A stretch of 64,000 bases of DNA from Bacillus sp. SJS (GTDB lineage Bacteria > Bacillota > Bacilli > Bacillales > Bacillaceae): the NCBI RefSeq assembly GCF_000732485.2, contig NZ_JAQV02000012.1:62001-126000 (forward strand), in the 5' to 3' direction. The position numbers were made by a program, and so were the translations under genes. Each line of letters begins with the position of its first letter. The stretch's first letter is position 1. Below are positions 27,387-35,051 of the stretch, one piece after another. Under the pieces are notes generated by a model. That model made no database searches. It was not told the origin of the DNA and saw only the letters and a program-made list of their open reading frames with translations.

Positions 27387-27530
27387 TTAGAAAAGCAGAA
27401 TTCCCGCCAAGCATCCAAGGCCATATCCGCTCATTAAGATGGCTGCTCCAAGGATGACAAATAGGCTATATCGAATAAATTCAGGCTGTTTGTATACTAA
27501 ATCTGCAGCTGTTCGAAACGTTCTTTCCAC
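27387..27530 (-). CDS. Small single-span membrane protein (47 aa)
   Basis: A GTG start at 27530 lies 6 nt after GGAGGAAT, a near-perfect ribosome site, and opens a 47-codon frame. It has an amphipathic charged N-terminus (MERTFRTAADLVYKQ) and one 24-residue hydrophobic span near the C-terminus containing GYGLGCLAGILLF. The DinB gene begins 6-23 nt downstream, so the two are probably co-transcribed. I do not recognise a family. It is too short for most gene finders, but the ribosome site and clean transmembrane pattern support it. Confidence 0.7.
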   Translation of the reverse strand: MERTFRTAADLVYKQPEFIRYSLFVILGAAILMSGYGLGCLAGILLF

Positions 27531-27613
27531 TGTAATTCCTCCATCAATTTATTACCATATAGGTGAAGAATATCTGGATTTACAATGAAAATCAATAGGA
27601 AATCAAAAGAAAA

Positions 27614-27640
27614 AATCCTGTGCCTTAAAAACACAGGATT
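27614..27640 (-). terminator. Terminator of the thioesterase operon
   Basis: The stem AATCCTGTG / CACAGGATT has a T-rich tail on the minus strand (A5 and A-rich plus-strand flank). It lies directly after the 122-aa gene stop. Confidence 0.85.
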
Positions 27641-27647
27641 CACTGAC

Positions 27648-28016
27648 TTATGCGATTGAAACGCCTACAAGTGATTCGGGGGGATGTCCTATGGATAAGC
27701 GGCTTATTTTTGAAAAGCCGGTATCATGATAATGAGAGAGGATTCTTTTTAATTCTGGAAAATCAGGATCATCCTTTAGCTTCTCGGCCTCTTTTTGATA
27801 AAGGAGAATGACTGATTTTTTGGCACTGCTCGGAAAATATCTGCCTGGCTCTTCATCCAGCAAAAGGCTCCCCATAAAATGATGCTTAAATTGAAGCTGC
27901 CTTGTTAAGTTCACAAGATGGATCCACTGCGTGAAAAGTCCTGGGTGCACTTCTTTCAATTTTTCAAGATCTGCCTGCAGCGTCTTTAATTGCTCTATGC
28001 TCGAAATGGCTACCAT
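27648..28016 (-). CDS. Uncharacterised soluble protein, co-operonic with thioesterase
   Basis: This 122-aa protein is helical with no signal peptide and no membrane span. It is rich in L, K, E and H. It contains the HFMGSLLLDEEPGRYFPSSA loop region and ends in SIGHPPESLVGVSIA. ATG 28016 follows AGGCAGGGA. The frame is open 21 codons further upstream, but that part overlaps the thioesterase gene. It lies 22 nt after the thioesterase stop and before a shared terminator, so the two form an operon. I do not recognise the family or a motif. Confidence 0.7.
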   Translation of the reverse strand: MVAISSIEQLKTLQADLEKLKEVHPGLFTQWIHLVNLTRQLQFKHHFMGSLLLDEEPGRYFPSSAKKSVILLYQKEAEKLKDDPDFPELKRILSHYHDTGFSKISRLSIGHPPESLVGVSIA

Positions 28017-28038
28017 TCGAATCCCTGCCTTTCTGAAA

Positions 28039-28557
28039 TTAATGATCCCATGGCTTGCTAAGGGTAATATTTTTCGCAAGCTCCTTGCTCTTCGTTCTTC
28101 TATGCTTTCTCATTTCAGCCCGTTCATTCGCGGTTTCATACAGGAAAGTCTCTTCTTCTGTTTCAGGAATTACAGCAGGTACTTCAAGGGGGCGCTTATT
28201 TTCATCCAATGCAACGAAGGTTAGAAACGCAGTTGCTGCGATCCGGCGTTCGCCTTTAATCATATCCTCGGCAATGACCTTGCAGAAGATTTCCATTGAT
28301 GTTTTTCCCGTATAAGAAACAAAGGACTCAATACAGACCGAATCGGTTTGATGAATCGGGCATAGAAAATCGATCGAGTCGGTTGAGGCTGTCACACACT
28401 CTTTTGCCCGCGCATGACGTCTTGCTGATAAGGTGGCACAGCTATCCAGCTTTTTCATCAGGACACCGCCGAATAACGTGTTGTAATTATTTAAATCGCA
28501 CGTTAATACTTGATCTGTATTTACAATGCGGCTTTCTTTCGCTCGTTTTGCTTCCAT
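28039..28557 (-). CDS. Acyl-CoA thioesterase, hotdog fold (YkhA-like)
   Basis: This 172-aa protein belongs to the cytosolic acyl-CoA hydrolase family (YkhA/YciA). Diagnostic segments are NYNTLFGGVLMKKLDSCATL (about 23-42), where the loop and central hotdog helix carry the catalytic Asp, and the strand SFVSYTGKTSMEIFCKV. AATAFLTFVALDENKRP closes the domain. It cleaves acyl-CoA to free acid and CoA, adjusting CoA pools. The size agrees with B. subtilis YkhA (about 179). The start ATG has GGATCTGAC-type weak spacing and no strong ribosome site. It is the first gene of a two-gene operon. Confidence 0.9.
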   Translation of the reverse strand: MEAKRAKESRIVNTDQVLTCDLNNYNTLFGGVLMKKLDSCATLSARRHARAKECVTASTDSIDFLCPIHQTDSVCIESFVSYTGKTSMEIFCKVIAEDMIKGERRIAATAFLTFVALDENKRPLEVPAVIPETEEETFLYETANERAEMRKHRRTKSKELAKNITLSKPWDH

Positions 28558-28731
28558 GTCGTCAGATCCTTTCCGTCTTAAGTAATCTGTTGTTTATACG
28601 GCTAGTGTAGTATGAGAAAAATTGTAAGTAAAATGGTTATTTTTTATTCTGACTATTCAGTTTGTCTATGTAAACGCTTTGATTTTGCTGTAAGAAAAAG
28701 CGGCCCTCTTTTTAGTCGAGGAACCGCAAAC

Positions 28732-29616
28732 TTAATGCTGATTCAGTTGCTTCTGGGCGTATTGCAGCCATTCTCTTGCTGCATAGGGGAGATAGTGGTC
28801 TTTTCTCCAAATAACTGCAAGGTGCCAGCCCATTGATGGGATTACGATCCTTACAGAACGTACTTTGTCTGAGAGGTGACAGCAAATACTCTCGGGAAAT
28901 AAGGCAACTCCAAGCTTGCAGGCAGCCATCTCCTCAATAAACTCCCACTGGGAGCTCTCAGATACAACTTTTGGATGGAAGCCCGCGCGATTGCATGCAG
29001 AAAGGATGCGGTCATGAAGAACAAAGTCCTTATTAAAAAGGATAAAGGGTTCAAATGCAAGCTCTGAAAGCTCAATTTCATCCCGGGCAGCGAGAGGGTG
29101 ATCCGGGTGCAGAACGACCCGGAAATCCTCTTTCATATAGGATAGACACTCAAATTCATCTTCATTTGCCGGCAGGACAACGACCCCCGCATGAAGACCT
29201 CCGCCTGCTACCTCTTCTTCGATTTTTTTAGAGCCATCCTCCACAAGATGGAAGGTGATATTCGGGTATTTTTCATGAAAAGATCCGATCATTTTTGGAA
29301 AAAAGCCGGTGTCAATAATAGGTGGGAGGCCGAGCCGGATGACTCCTTTTTTCAGGTTAAGCAAATCATCAAGCTCCAGCTGAAGATTGCGGAAAGCTTG
29401 ATCAATCGACTTCGCCTGCTCATAAATGACCTGACCGGCATCCGTCAAAACGAGTTTTTTGCGGGAACGCTCAAATAGCGTGACCCCCAAATCCTCCTCA
29501 AGATTTTTGATCATCTTGCTGATGGTTGGCTGGGTGATGAACAAGTGATTGGCCGCTCGAGTAAAGCTTTTAAATTTAACAACTTCAATAAAATATTGCA
29601 GATGCTTGATATCCAT
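28732..29616 (-). CDS. ywbI: LysR-family regulator, YwbI/CidR-like
   Basis: This 294-aa protein has an N-terminal winged HTH (SFTRAANHLFITQPTISKMI, about 19-38). A two-lobe effector domain follows, with GVIRLGLPPIIDTGFFPKMI near 87 and WHLAVIWRKDHYLPYAAREW near the C-terminus. Both segments closely resemble B. subtilis YwbI as I recall it. YwbI (CidR) activates the holin/antiholin-like cidAB genes during overflow metabolism. No cidAB-like pair is beside it here, so the target lies elsewhere or differs. ATG 29616 follows GAGGGTGA at 5 nt. A start 21 nt upstream lacks a site. Confidence 0.87.
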   Translation of the reverse strand: MDIKHLQYFIEVVKFKSFTRAANHLFITQPTISKMIKNLEEDLGVTLFERSRKKLVLTDAGQVIYEQAKSIDQAFRNLQLELDDLLNLKKGVIRLGLPPIIDTGFFPKMIGSFHEKYPNITFHLVEDGSKKIEEEVAGGGLHAGVVVLPANEDEFECLSYMKEDFRVVLHPDHPLAARDEIELSELAFEPFILFNKDFVLHDRILSACNRAGFHPKVVSESSQWEFIEEMAACKLGVALFPESICCHLSDKVRSVRIVIPSMGWHLAVIWRKDHYLPYAAREWLQYAQKQLNQH

Positions 29617-29821
29617 GTTCTTCACCCTCTTTTCCATTATTCTTTCATCTTAGCAAAGATCGCTCCCTTCTTCACAACGGTTTTTGCAGAATTGAAAAAA
29701 TAGGAATATACTAATTTTGTCCTGCATTTACCGCAATGGAAATCTCGATTCTTTCAGCTGCTCAATGAAAATCTGCTTTTAAACGTTTCGCTTCATAATG
29801 ATTGGAAAGCGGTGAGGAAAA

Positions 29822-31156
29822 ATGAACATAGAAAATATCGCAGACCGTGCAAATGCTACGAGAAGAAAGCTGCGCTATCAAACAATCGACACGATTTTAA
29901 ATGAATTTGATGGGGAAATAATGGGACTGACCCATGAAATGAGAGTAGAAAAATATCGAAAAATGGCAGAGAGCCCATTTCGTTTTTACAGAGGCAGCGC
30001 TTATTTATTTTATTTTGATGTAACGAAAATCCCTTTTTCTTTTCACACCCCGGAAGACAAACCGATTTGGATCCAGGGAGATCTCCATATTGAGAATTTC
30101 GGTGCCTTTCAAAATGAGAAGGGTGACTTTGTTTTCGATGTAAACGATTTTGATGAGGGGACAATGGGTTCTTATTTATATGACGTGCTTCGGATGTCGG
30201 TCAGCATAGCCTTGTTTTGTGAAGCCGAGGGGTACGATGATCAGGAGCAGGAAGAGCGGATACGAACTTACTTACACGCATACTGCCAGCAGATGAAACG
30301 CTTCGCAAAAGGCAAAGATGATCCTGTGACCCTCTACTTTACGGCAAATAACACGAAAAATCCGGTTCGTAAATTGCTGAAGAAGCTGAAGAAAAGACGA
30401 ATGAATAAATTACTGGATGATTTTACTGAAATGAATGGGGATGGCATTAGACAGTTTAAGTGGTCTGAGGAGATTGTGTCAGCAAATGAAGCGGAAAGGG
30501 TAATGATTCAAAATGTGTGGGAGGATTACATCCGGACGCTCGATGAAGCAGACCAGAAAGATTTAGCATTCTATCACATTAAAGATATAGCACGAAAACA
30601 TGGGTCAGGTACAGCTTCAATCGGACTTGACCGCTTCTATGTGCTGATAGAAGGGGAAAAAGGTGAGCAGGACTTAGATGACCTCGTTTTAGAAGTGAAA
30701 GAGGTTCGTGCTCCGATTCCCGGGTTCTTCCTTCCGGCAGGAAACGAATTTTGGCAGGAACATTTCCATCAGGGTGAGAGAGTCATTGCTACACAAAAGG
30801 CGATGCATCATCACGAGGATCCGTTTTTAGGGTATGTTACGATGGATGGCCGCCATTTCTATATTCGTGAACGCTCTCCTGTTAAAAAGAAGTTGAAAGC
30901 TAAACACATCGAGGGCCCTCAGGCTATGGATGAAGCCCTGGATACAATGGGAAGAATTACAGCAAAAATCCATGCCAGAGCGGATGCAGATCTGGATGAT
31001 TCCTTCATTCGCCATCACAGTGAGATCGAGATTGCCAGAGCGATTGGCTCTGATACCGGCAGGTTTACGGAACAGCTTTCGTTTACTGCCATGACCTATA
31101 AAAGACGGGTGAATGCGGACTATGCCCTCTTTTGCGAATGGGTAAATACATTTTAA
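29822..31156 (+). CDS. DUF2252 family protein (kinase-like fold)
   Basis: This 444-aa protein matches DUF2252 by SPFRFYRGSAYLFYFD (about 50-65), WIQGDLHIENFGAFQNEKGD (about 83-102) and FDVNDFDEGTMGSYLYDVLR. These mirror the HxDxxxxN and DFD-like catalytic pattern of protein- and aminoglycoside-kinase folds. The C-terminal helices end with HARADADLDDSF. A small-molecule or protein phosphotransferase is plausible, but no member I know has an assigned substrate. SD GTGAGGA precedes ATG 29822. It is a single gene, followed by a repeat relic and a terminator. Confidence 0.85.
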   Translation: MNIENIADRANATRRKLRYQTIDTILNEFDGEIMGLTHEMRVEKYRKMAESPFRFYRGSAYLFYFDVTKIPFSFHTPEDKPIWIQGDLHIENFGAFQNEKGDFVFDVNDFDEGTMGSYLYDVLRMSVSIALFCEAEGYDDQEQEERIRTYLHAYCQQMKRFAKGKDDPVTLYFTANNTKNPVRKLLKKLKKRRMNKLLDDFTEMNGDGIRQFKWSEEIVSANEAERVMIQNVWEDYIRTLDEADQKDLAFYHIKDIARKHGSGTASIGLDRFYVLIEGEKGEQDLDDLVLEVKEVRAPIPGFFLPAGNEFWQEHFHQGERVIATQKAMHHHEDPFLGYVTMDGRHFYIRERSPVKKKLKAKHIEGPQAMDEALDTMGRITAKIHARADADLDDSFIRHHSEIEIARAIGSDTGRFTEQLSFTAMTYKRRVNADYALFCEWVNTF

Positions 31157-31177
31157 TTAGGCTCTGTTAAACTTGAC

Positions 31178-31225
31178 TGTTGATTGCAGTTAGCAGGCGC
31201 TGCTCGCCTTCCACTCCAATCAACA
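31178..31225 (-). repeat. Internally deleted copy of the dispersed palindromic repeat (copy 3)
   Basis: It is bounded by TGTTGATT (31178) and AATCAACA (ending 31225), the same termini as copy 1, but only 48 bp long. The minus strand reads TGTTGATTGGAGTGGAAG from one end and matches copy 1's left end. The central stem is missing. Confidence 0.75.
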
Positions 31226-31277
31226 GGTGTTAAGAATTAACATCACGCTTTAAAGGAGCCTTTAATTAAAGAACGAG

Positions 31278-31309
31278 GGCTGCTAAGGCCTTCGTTTTTT
31301 TAGGTTTTA
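31278..31309 (+). terminator. Terminator after DUF2252
   Basis: The imperfect stem AACGAGGGC / GGCCTTCGTT is followed by T7. It is the first strong stop signal after the DUF2252 gene. Confidence 0.8.
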
Positions 31310-31584
31310 CTGCTGCTGCCAAATCTTCTCCCTCATTTTCGACAGTTTTCTTTCATATCTTTCAAGTTTTGCCCATTATGAGATTTTCCTCTTTTCTTCC
31401 TACCTCTTTATCTTCTATTTAATCTTCTTATCTAGAAACGTTTTCGATCATTCAGTATTTTCCAGATTTTGATGCATCGCGCTCTCTGTAAAATTTACAA
31501 ATATAGACACCTCTATCTTTTTGGCATAAATATATAGGGCATAAAAAGATTTTTTAATTCACTTTTTTTGGGAAAAAACATGAT

Positions 31585-31748
31585 GTTTACACTATTGTTT
31601 ACTTGTATACAAATTGTTTTCGTATGTACACTTTAATGTATACAAGTAAACAAACAAGTACACATGTTGATTTAACGGTATGTGTACAATAAAGTATACT
31701 TGTTTACAAATTAAGTAGTTTTGTGTACGGAAATGTCTGCATGTATAC
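31585..31748. repeat. Phased GTnnAC repeat array, candidate centromere (parC-like)
   Basis: Twelve GTnnAC hexamers (GTTTAC, GTATAC, GTACAC, GTGTAC, GTAAAC) start at 31585, 31597, 31605, 31626, 31638, 31646, 31658, 31682, 31694, 31702, 31723 and 31743. The spacing pattern 12 then 8 bp occurs three times (31585, 31626 and 31682 triplets). Most other gaps are 20-24 bp, so many sites fall near the same helical face. A 17-bp inverted repeat links 31595-31611 with 31637-31653 (TGTATACAAGTAAACAA). It ends 114 bp before the actin-like gene. Such helically phased iterons are how plasmid parC/parN centromeres bind the RHH adaptor. Confidence 0.8.
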
Positions 31749-31862
31749 AAAAATGAAAACGTTAAAACCTGTATTGAAAGAAAGCCTTTTATGTATTACC
31801 TTTAAAGTAGACCATGTAAGCGAATGGTATATGGAACTTTAATGAAGAAGGGAAAGTTGACT

Positions 31863-33047
31863 ATGAATCTTTCAAGAATTGCAGCAGTCGATGTCGGGAA
31901 CGACGCAGTTAAAGCATTGTTCGGAAAACTAGACTCAGAACTATACATACCAAATGTAATTGCAAGAGATTTAGAAGATCGTCCGGTTATTGGAATTGAA
32001 GAATTAAATGAAAAAGACCCGCTGGAGAACATTCACATCCGTGTGCACTCCCCTGCCCTGAAAGAAAACAATGTGATTTATCGAGTAGGAAGCCTTGCAG
32101 CAAAGAGCAATAATTCCACGGAGCTGGATCCTGGAAGCAGCAAATCCGAAGAGGATCAGACGCTTGTTATGCTGTTTGCTTCATTAGCTCTTGATGCAGT
32201 TAACGGAACATCAGAAAAAGGCTTTAAGAAAAACAACCAGGTAATCGATGCGAATTATACGCTTGGAACGGGTCTTCCTTTAAGAGAAGTAAAAGAAGGC
32301 AAGGATGTTGGGTACCGCTCCCAGCTGCTTGGCTCTGTCCACCAGGTAGAATTCCTGGTAACACCGAAATATCAAGGGCTGAAGGTTAATATCAAGTTTG
32401 ATGAAGTGAAAGTATATCCGGAGGGATTTGCAGCGTACGTCAATCTTGTTATGGATAATGACTTAAACATTATTAATAAAGATTTGATTGATAAGCGGAT
32501 CCTCATCCAGGACATCGGCGGCCTTTCGACAGATATCGCTGTCATCCGCAACCGTAATGTGGATGATGATAAAGCGCAAGGTTTTAACTTGGGAGTTTCT
32601 GAATCTCTTGAGGCAATCAGAGAAGAAATTCTTACGAAGCATGGTGTGGAGCTTGATAGCCGCAGAGATGTGGTTGAAATCATCACCCGCAAAAATGACC
32701 GCAACCACATCATGGTAAAAGGAAGCCGTACAAGCGTACATGATATTACAGACCGTATTCTTTTAGAATTAGCGAAGAAACAATATCGCTTCCTGCGCAA
32801 TGTTTGGCAGCGCAACTCTCAAACGGAGATCTGCTACTTTGTCGGCGGCGGGGCATCTGTGTTGAAGGATTACCTTAAGGCGCTTAATAATAATCTTGAT
32901 GGCTATAATATTGAGTTCTTTGAAGATGAAAAAGAAAGCATCTGGATGATGTCCAATGCTTACTATAAGCTGATTTCGGATTTTGTCCGCAAAACAGCTA
33001 AACAAGAAAAAAGGGATGAAAAGCAGCCGGCTTCCTCATCCAAATAA
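31863..33047 (+). CDS. ParM/Alp-type actin-like ATPase
   Basis: This 394-aa bacterial actin belongs to the ParM/StbA/Alp branch, not MreB. Phosphate-1 motif is AAVDVGNDAVKALF (Asp10, Gly12, Asn13, Lys17). Phosphate-2 is IQDIGGLSTDIAVI (Asp217-Asp224). The adenosine motif is YFVGGGASVLKDYL (GGG 328-330). These proteins form dynamic filaments that push plasmid copies apart. The last 15 residues are a charged Lys/Glu/Ser tail. ATG 31863 follows a GAAGGGAAAG site; ATGs at 31824 and 31842 are alternatives with poorer sites. The next gene begins 12 nt after the stop. The repeat array lies upstream. No plasmid replication gene is nearby. Confidence 0.88.
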   Translation: MNLSRIAAVDVGNDAVKALFGKLDSELYIPNVIARDLEDRPVIGIEELNEKDPLENIHIRVHSPALKENNVIYRVGSLAAKSNNSTELDPGSSKSEEDQTLVMLFASLALDAVNGTSEKGFKKNNQVIDANYTLGTGLPLREVKEGKDVGYRSQLLGSVHQVEFLVTPKYQGLKVNIKFDEVKVYPEGFAAYVNLVMDNDLNIINKDLIDKRILIQDIGGLSTDIAVIRNRNVDDDKAQGFNLGVSESLEAIREEILTKHGVELDSRRDVVEIITRKNDRNHIMVKGSRTSVHDITDRILLELAKKQYRFLRNVWQRNSQTEICYFVGGGASVLKDYLKALNNNLDGYNIEFFEDEKESIWMMSNAYYKLISDFVRKTAKQEKRDEKQPASSSK

Positions 33048-33059
33048 GGTGATGACTAG

Positions 33060-33650
33060 ATGAAACCGTCGGATAAACGTATTGAGCGGGGCCAGGCGAT
33101 CACGTTCAGGGTCCCCTCTGATACTCCCGATCACCTGTTGAAACAGCTATCAAAGCTGAAGGAAATGGAAAAGCGCAATTTTTCCAGCAGAATTGGAGAG
33201 TTTGTCATGAAGGGAGTGAGCGAATCCCTCTCTAAAGAAAGGCAAACTCTCACAATCCCCCTTCCCCGCCAGCTTACGAAGGAACAAAGAAACTGGCTGA
33301 AACATGAGCATTCAGAAGCGCTTCTCGGAAGTATGATTCACCAGCTGCTTGCCAACCCGGTGAGAGCGACTGCGCTTCTTGCCTCCATGAACAGCCATAC
33401 CCTGGATCCCGATGAACTGATTATGTTTGAGGATCAGACAGGGGCAGCGCTGGAACAAGAGCAGCGTTCATTTACTCCCGTTCCTGCTGAGGAATTTCCC
33501 TTGGATGATGCAGAGTCTGGGGATGATGATCTGGAGAGCTTCAGCTTCGATCAAATGCAAGACCAGATTCGAAATCATGAACCTGAAGAAGAAAAGGAAG
33601 AGAGTGCAGAGGATCTTCTTGGAGATTTTCTGTCAAGTATGAACAAATAA
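33060..33650 (+). CDS. ParR-like ribbon-helix-helix adaptor (candidate)
   Basis: This 196-aa protein starts with a basic beta strand and two helices (RGQAITFRVPSDTPDHLLKQ at 10-29, then KRNFSSRIGEFVMKGVSES), a pattern compatible with an RHH DNA-binding dimer. A helical middle follows (about 75-120). A long acidic region and a C-terminal amphipathic helix (SAEDLLGDFLSSMNK) complete it. In known ParR proteins the C-terminal tail contacts the ParM filament. The gene is 12 nt after the ParM-like gene with SD AAGGTGAT, so it is coupled. The function is inferred from order, fold pattern and the adjacent repeats, and I recognise no close homologue. Confidence 0.7.
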   Translation: MKPSDKRIERGQAITFRVPSDTPDHLLKQLSKLKEMEKRNFSSRIGEFVMKGVSESLSKERQTLTIPLPRQLTKEQRNWLKHEHSEALLGSMIHQLLANPVRATALLASMNSHTLDPDELIMFEDQTGAALEQEQRSFTPVPAEEFPLDDAESGDDDLESFSFDQMQDQIRNHEPEEEKEESAEDLLGDFLSSMNK

Positions 33651-33675
33651 GGCTCCCGTGGCGGGAGCCTTATTT
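33649..33675 (+). terminator. Terminator of the actin-like operon
   Basis: The perfect 10-bp stem AAGGCTCCCG / CGGGAGCCTT overlaps the stop codon of the RHH-like gene and is followed by a T-rich stretch. Confidence 0.9.
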
Positions 33676-33857
33676 GTGTTCTCAAACACATTATTGCCTA
33701 GGAAATTCTCGCTTAGCTTTCATAATGGAAGTTCAGAACCTTAGAATTTTTACCATTTACACCAATTGCTTAGCAGTAAGAGCGGGCCCGGAATAATATG
33801 TTATACTTTGCAATTAGGGAAGCTGAAAAAGCTATTACATGACACGGAGTGATTATA

Positions 33858-35051
33858 TTGCAAAAAAAACTTCAATCAAAACCTGCTTCAGCCAAGCTCT
33901 TTCAAAAAGGGTATCCCCTAGTTGAAATGGAAGCAGTGGCGAATCCGGGTGTCCTAAAAGAAGAAGGGGAGATTTTCACTCTGACCGACTCAAAAGGGGC
34001 ATTTTTAGGGACAGGTTATTATGGCAAACAAAATAAAGGGATTGGCTGGATTTTGACCTTCAAAAAAGGTGAATCAATTGACCAGCCTTTCTTTGACAAA
34101 AAAATGGTGGCAGCTGCAGACTATAGGTCCTCGATGCTGAAGAGTGAAGATACTACAGCTTTTCGCCTGTTTAACGGCGAAGGTGACGGGATTGGCGGCC
34201 TAACTATAGATTACTTCGAAGGCTACTGCCTCATCAATTGGTACAGCAAAGGAATTTACGCATTTAAAGACCAGGTGATGGCCGCCCTTCAGAAAGCAAT
34301 TCGTCCAAAGGGGATTTATCAAAAGAAACGATTTGATGATAAAGGCCAATACATTGAAGAAGATGATTTTGTTGCTGGTGAGGAGGCTCCATATCCTCTT
34401 CTGGTGAAAGAAAACGGGGCAAAATTTGCGGTTTATTTGAATAAAGGTGCAATGGTCGGGGTGTTTTTGGACCAGCGCGACGTCCGCAAGGCAATTAGAG
34501 ATGCCTATTCGAAGGATAAGACGGTTTTAAATATGTTTTCCTACACAGGAGCGTTCTCGGTGTTTGCTGCGCTGGGAGGGGCTTCTAAGACGGTGAGTGT
34601 CGATGTGGCGAACCGCAGCCTACCGAAAACGATTGAGCAATTCAGCATCAATGGAATTGACCACGAAGCGCAGGAGATAATCGTGGAGGATGTATTTAAA
34701 TATTTTAAATATGCAGCTAAGAAAGAAAAAATCTATGATTTGGTGATCCTAGACCCTCCAAGCTTCGCAAAATCCAAAAAGCATACGTTCAGTGCTGCCA
34801 AGGATTATAAAAACCTGCTGAAGGATACAATCAGTCTGACTGCCCGGAATGGTGTGATTGTTGCCTCAACAAATGCGAGCAACGTGAGTGACGAGAAATT
34901 TAAAGGGTTTATCGATCAAGCCTTTAAAGAATCGAACGCAAAGTACAGCATTCTGGAAAACTACAAGCTGCCAAAAGACTTTCGGACTAGTCCGCAATAC
35001 AAGCAGGGAAATTACCTGAAAGTATATTTTATAAAAGTAACGGCGAAGTAA
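33858..35051 (+). CDS. Class I SAM-dependent rRNA methyltransferase, RlmI/YwbD-like
   Basis: This 397-aa protein has an N-terminal PUA-like RNA-binding domain (about 1-75), then a central EEHEE-type segment, then a Rossmann methyltransferase. Motif I is VLNMFSYTGAFSVFAALGGA near 225 and the catalytic/target-base motif is DPPSFAKSK near 305. RlmI in E. coli makes m5C1962 in 23S rRNA; YwbD is the B. subtilis counterpart, and the exact base is unproven here. TTG 33858 has GGAG 10 nt upstream. A GTG at 33849 overlaps that site. It is a single gene with its own terminator. Confidence 0.88.
   Translation: MQKKLQSKPASAKLFQKGYPLVEMEAVANPGVLKEEGEIFTLTDSKGAFLGTGYYGKQNKGIGWILTFKKGESIDQPFFDKKMVAAADYRSSMLKSEDTTAFRLFNGEGDGIGGLTIDYFEGYCLINWYSKGIYAFKDQVMAALQKAIRPKGIYQKKRFDDKGQYIEEDDFVAGEEAPYPLLVKENGAKFAVYLNKGAMVGVFLDQRDVRKAIRDAYSKDKTVLNMFSYTGAFSVFAALGGASKTVSVDVANRSLPKTIEQFSINGIDHEAQEIIVEDVFKYFKYAAKKEKIYDLVILDPPSFAKSKKHTFSAAKDYKNLLKDTISLTARNGVIVASTNASNVSDEKFKGFIDQAFKESNAKYSILENYKLPKDFRTSPQYKQGNYLKVYFIKVTAK

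Noticed and set aside
28669-28682. cre-like TGTAAACGCTTTGA upstream of the thioesterase operon
   Set aside because: One essential base differs, and it lies over 100 bp from the gene start near the end of another gene.
31753-31766. cre-like site TGAAAACGTTAAAA before the actin-like gene
   Set aside because: It has one mismatch at an essential position (C to A) in AT-rich DNA. A chance match is likely.
31863-33650. Actin-like pair as part of an integrated plasmid or prophage
   Set aside because: No integrase, replication, relaxase, capsid or att-like direct repeat was found around it, and flanking genes have housekeeping-type functions. It cannot be wholly excluded without the rest of the genome.
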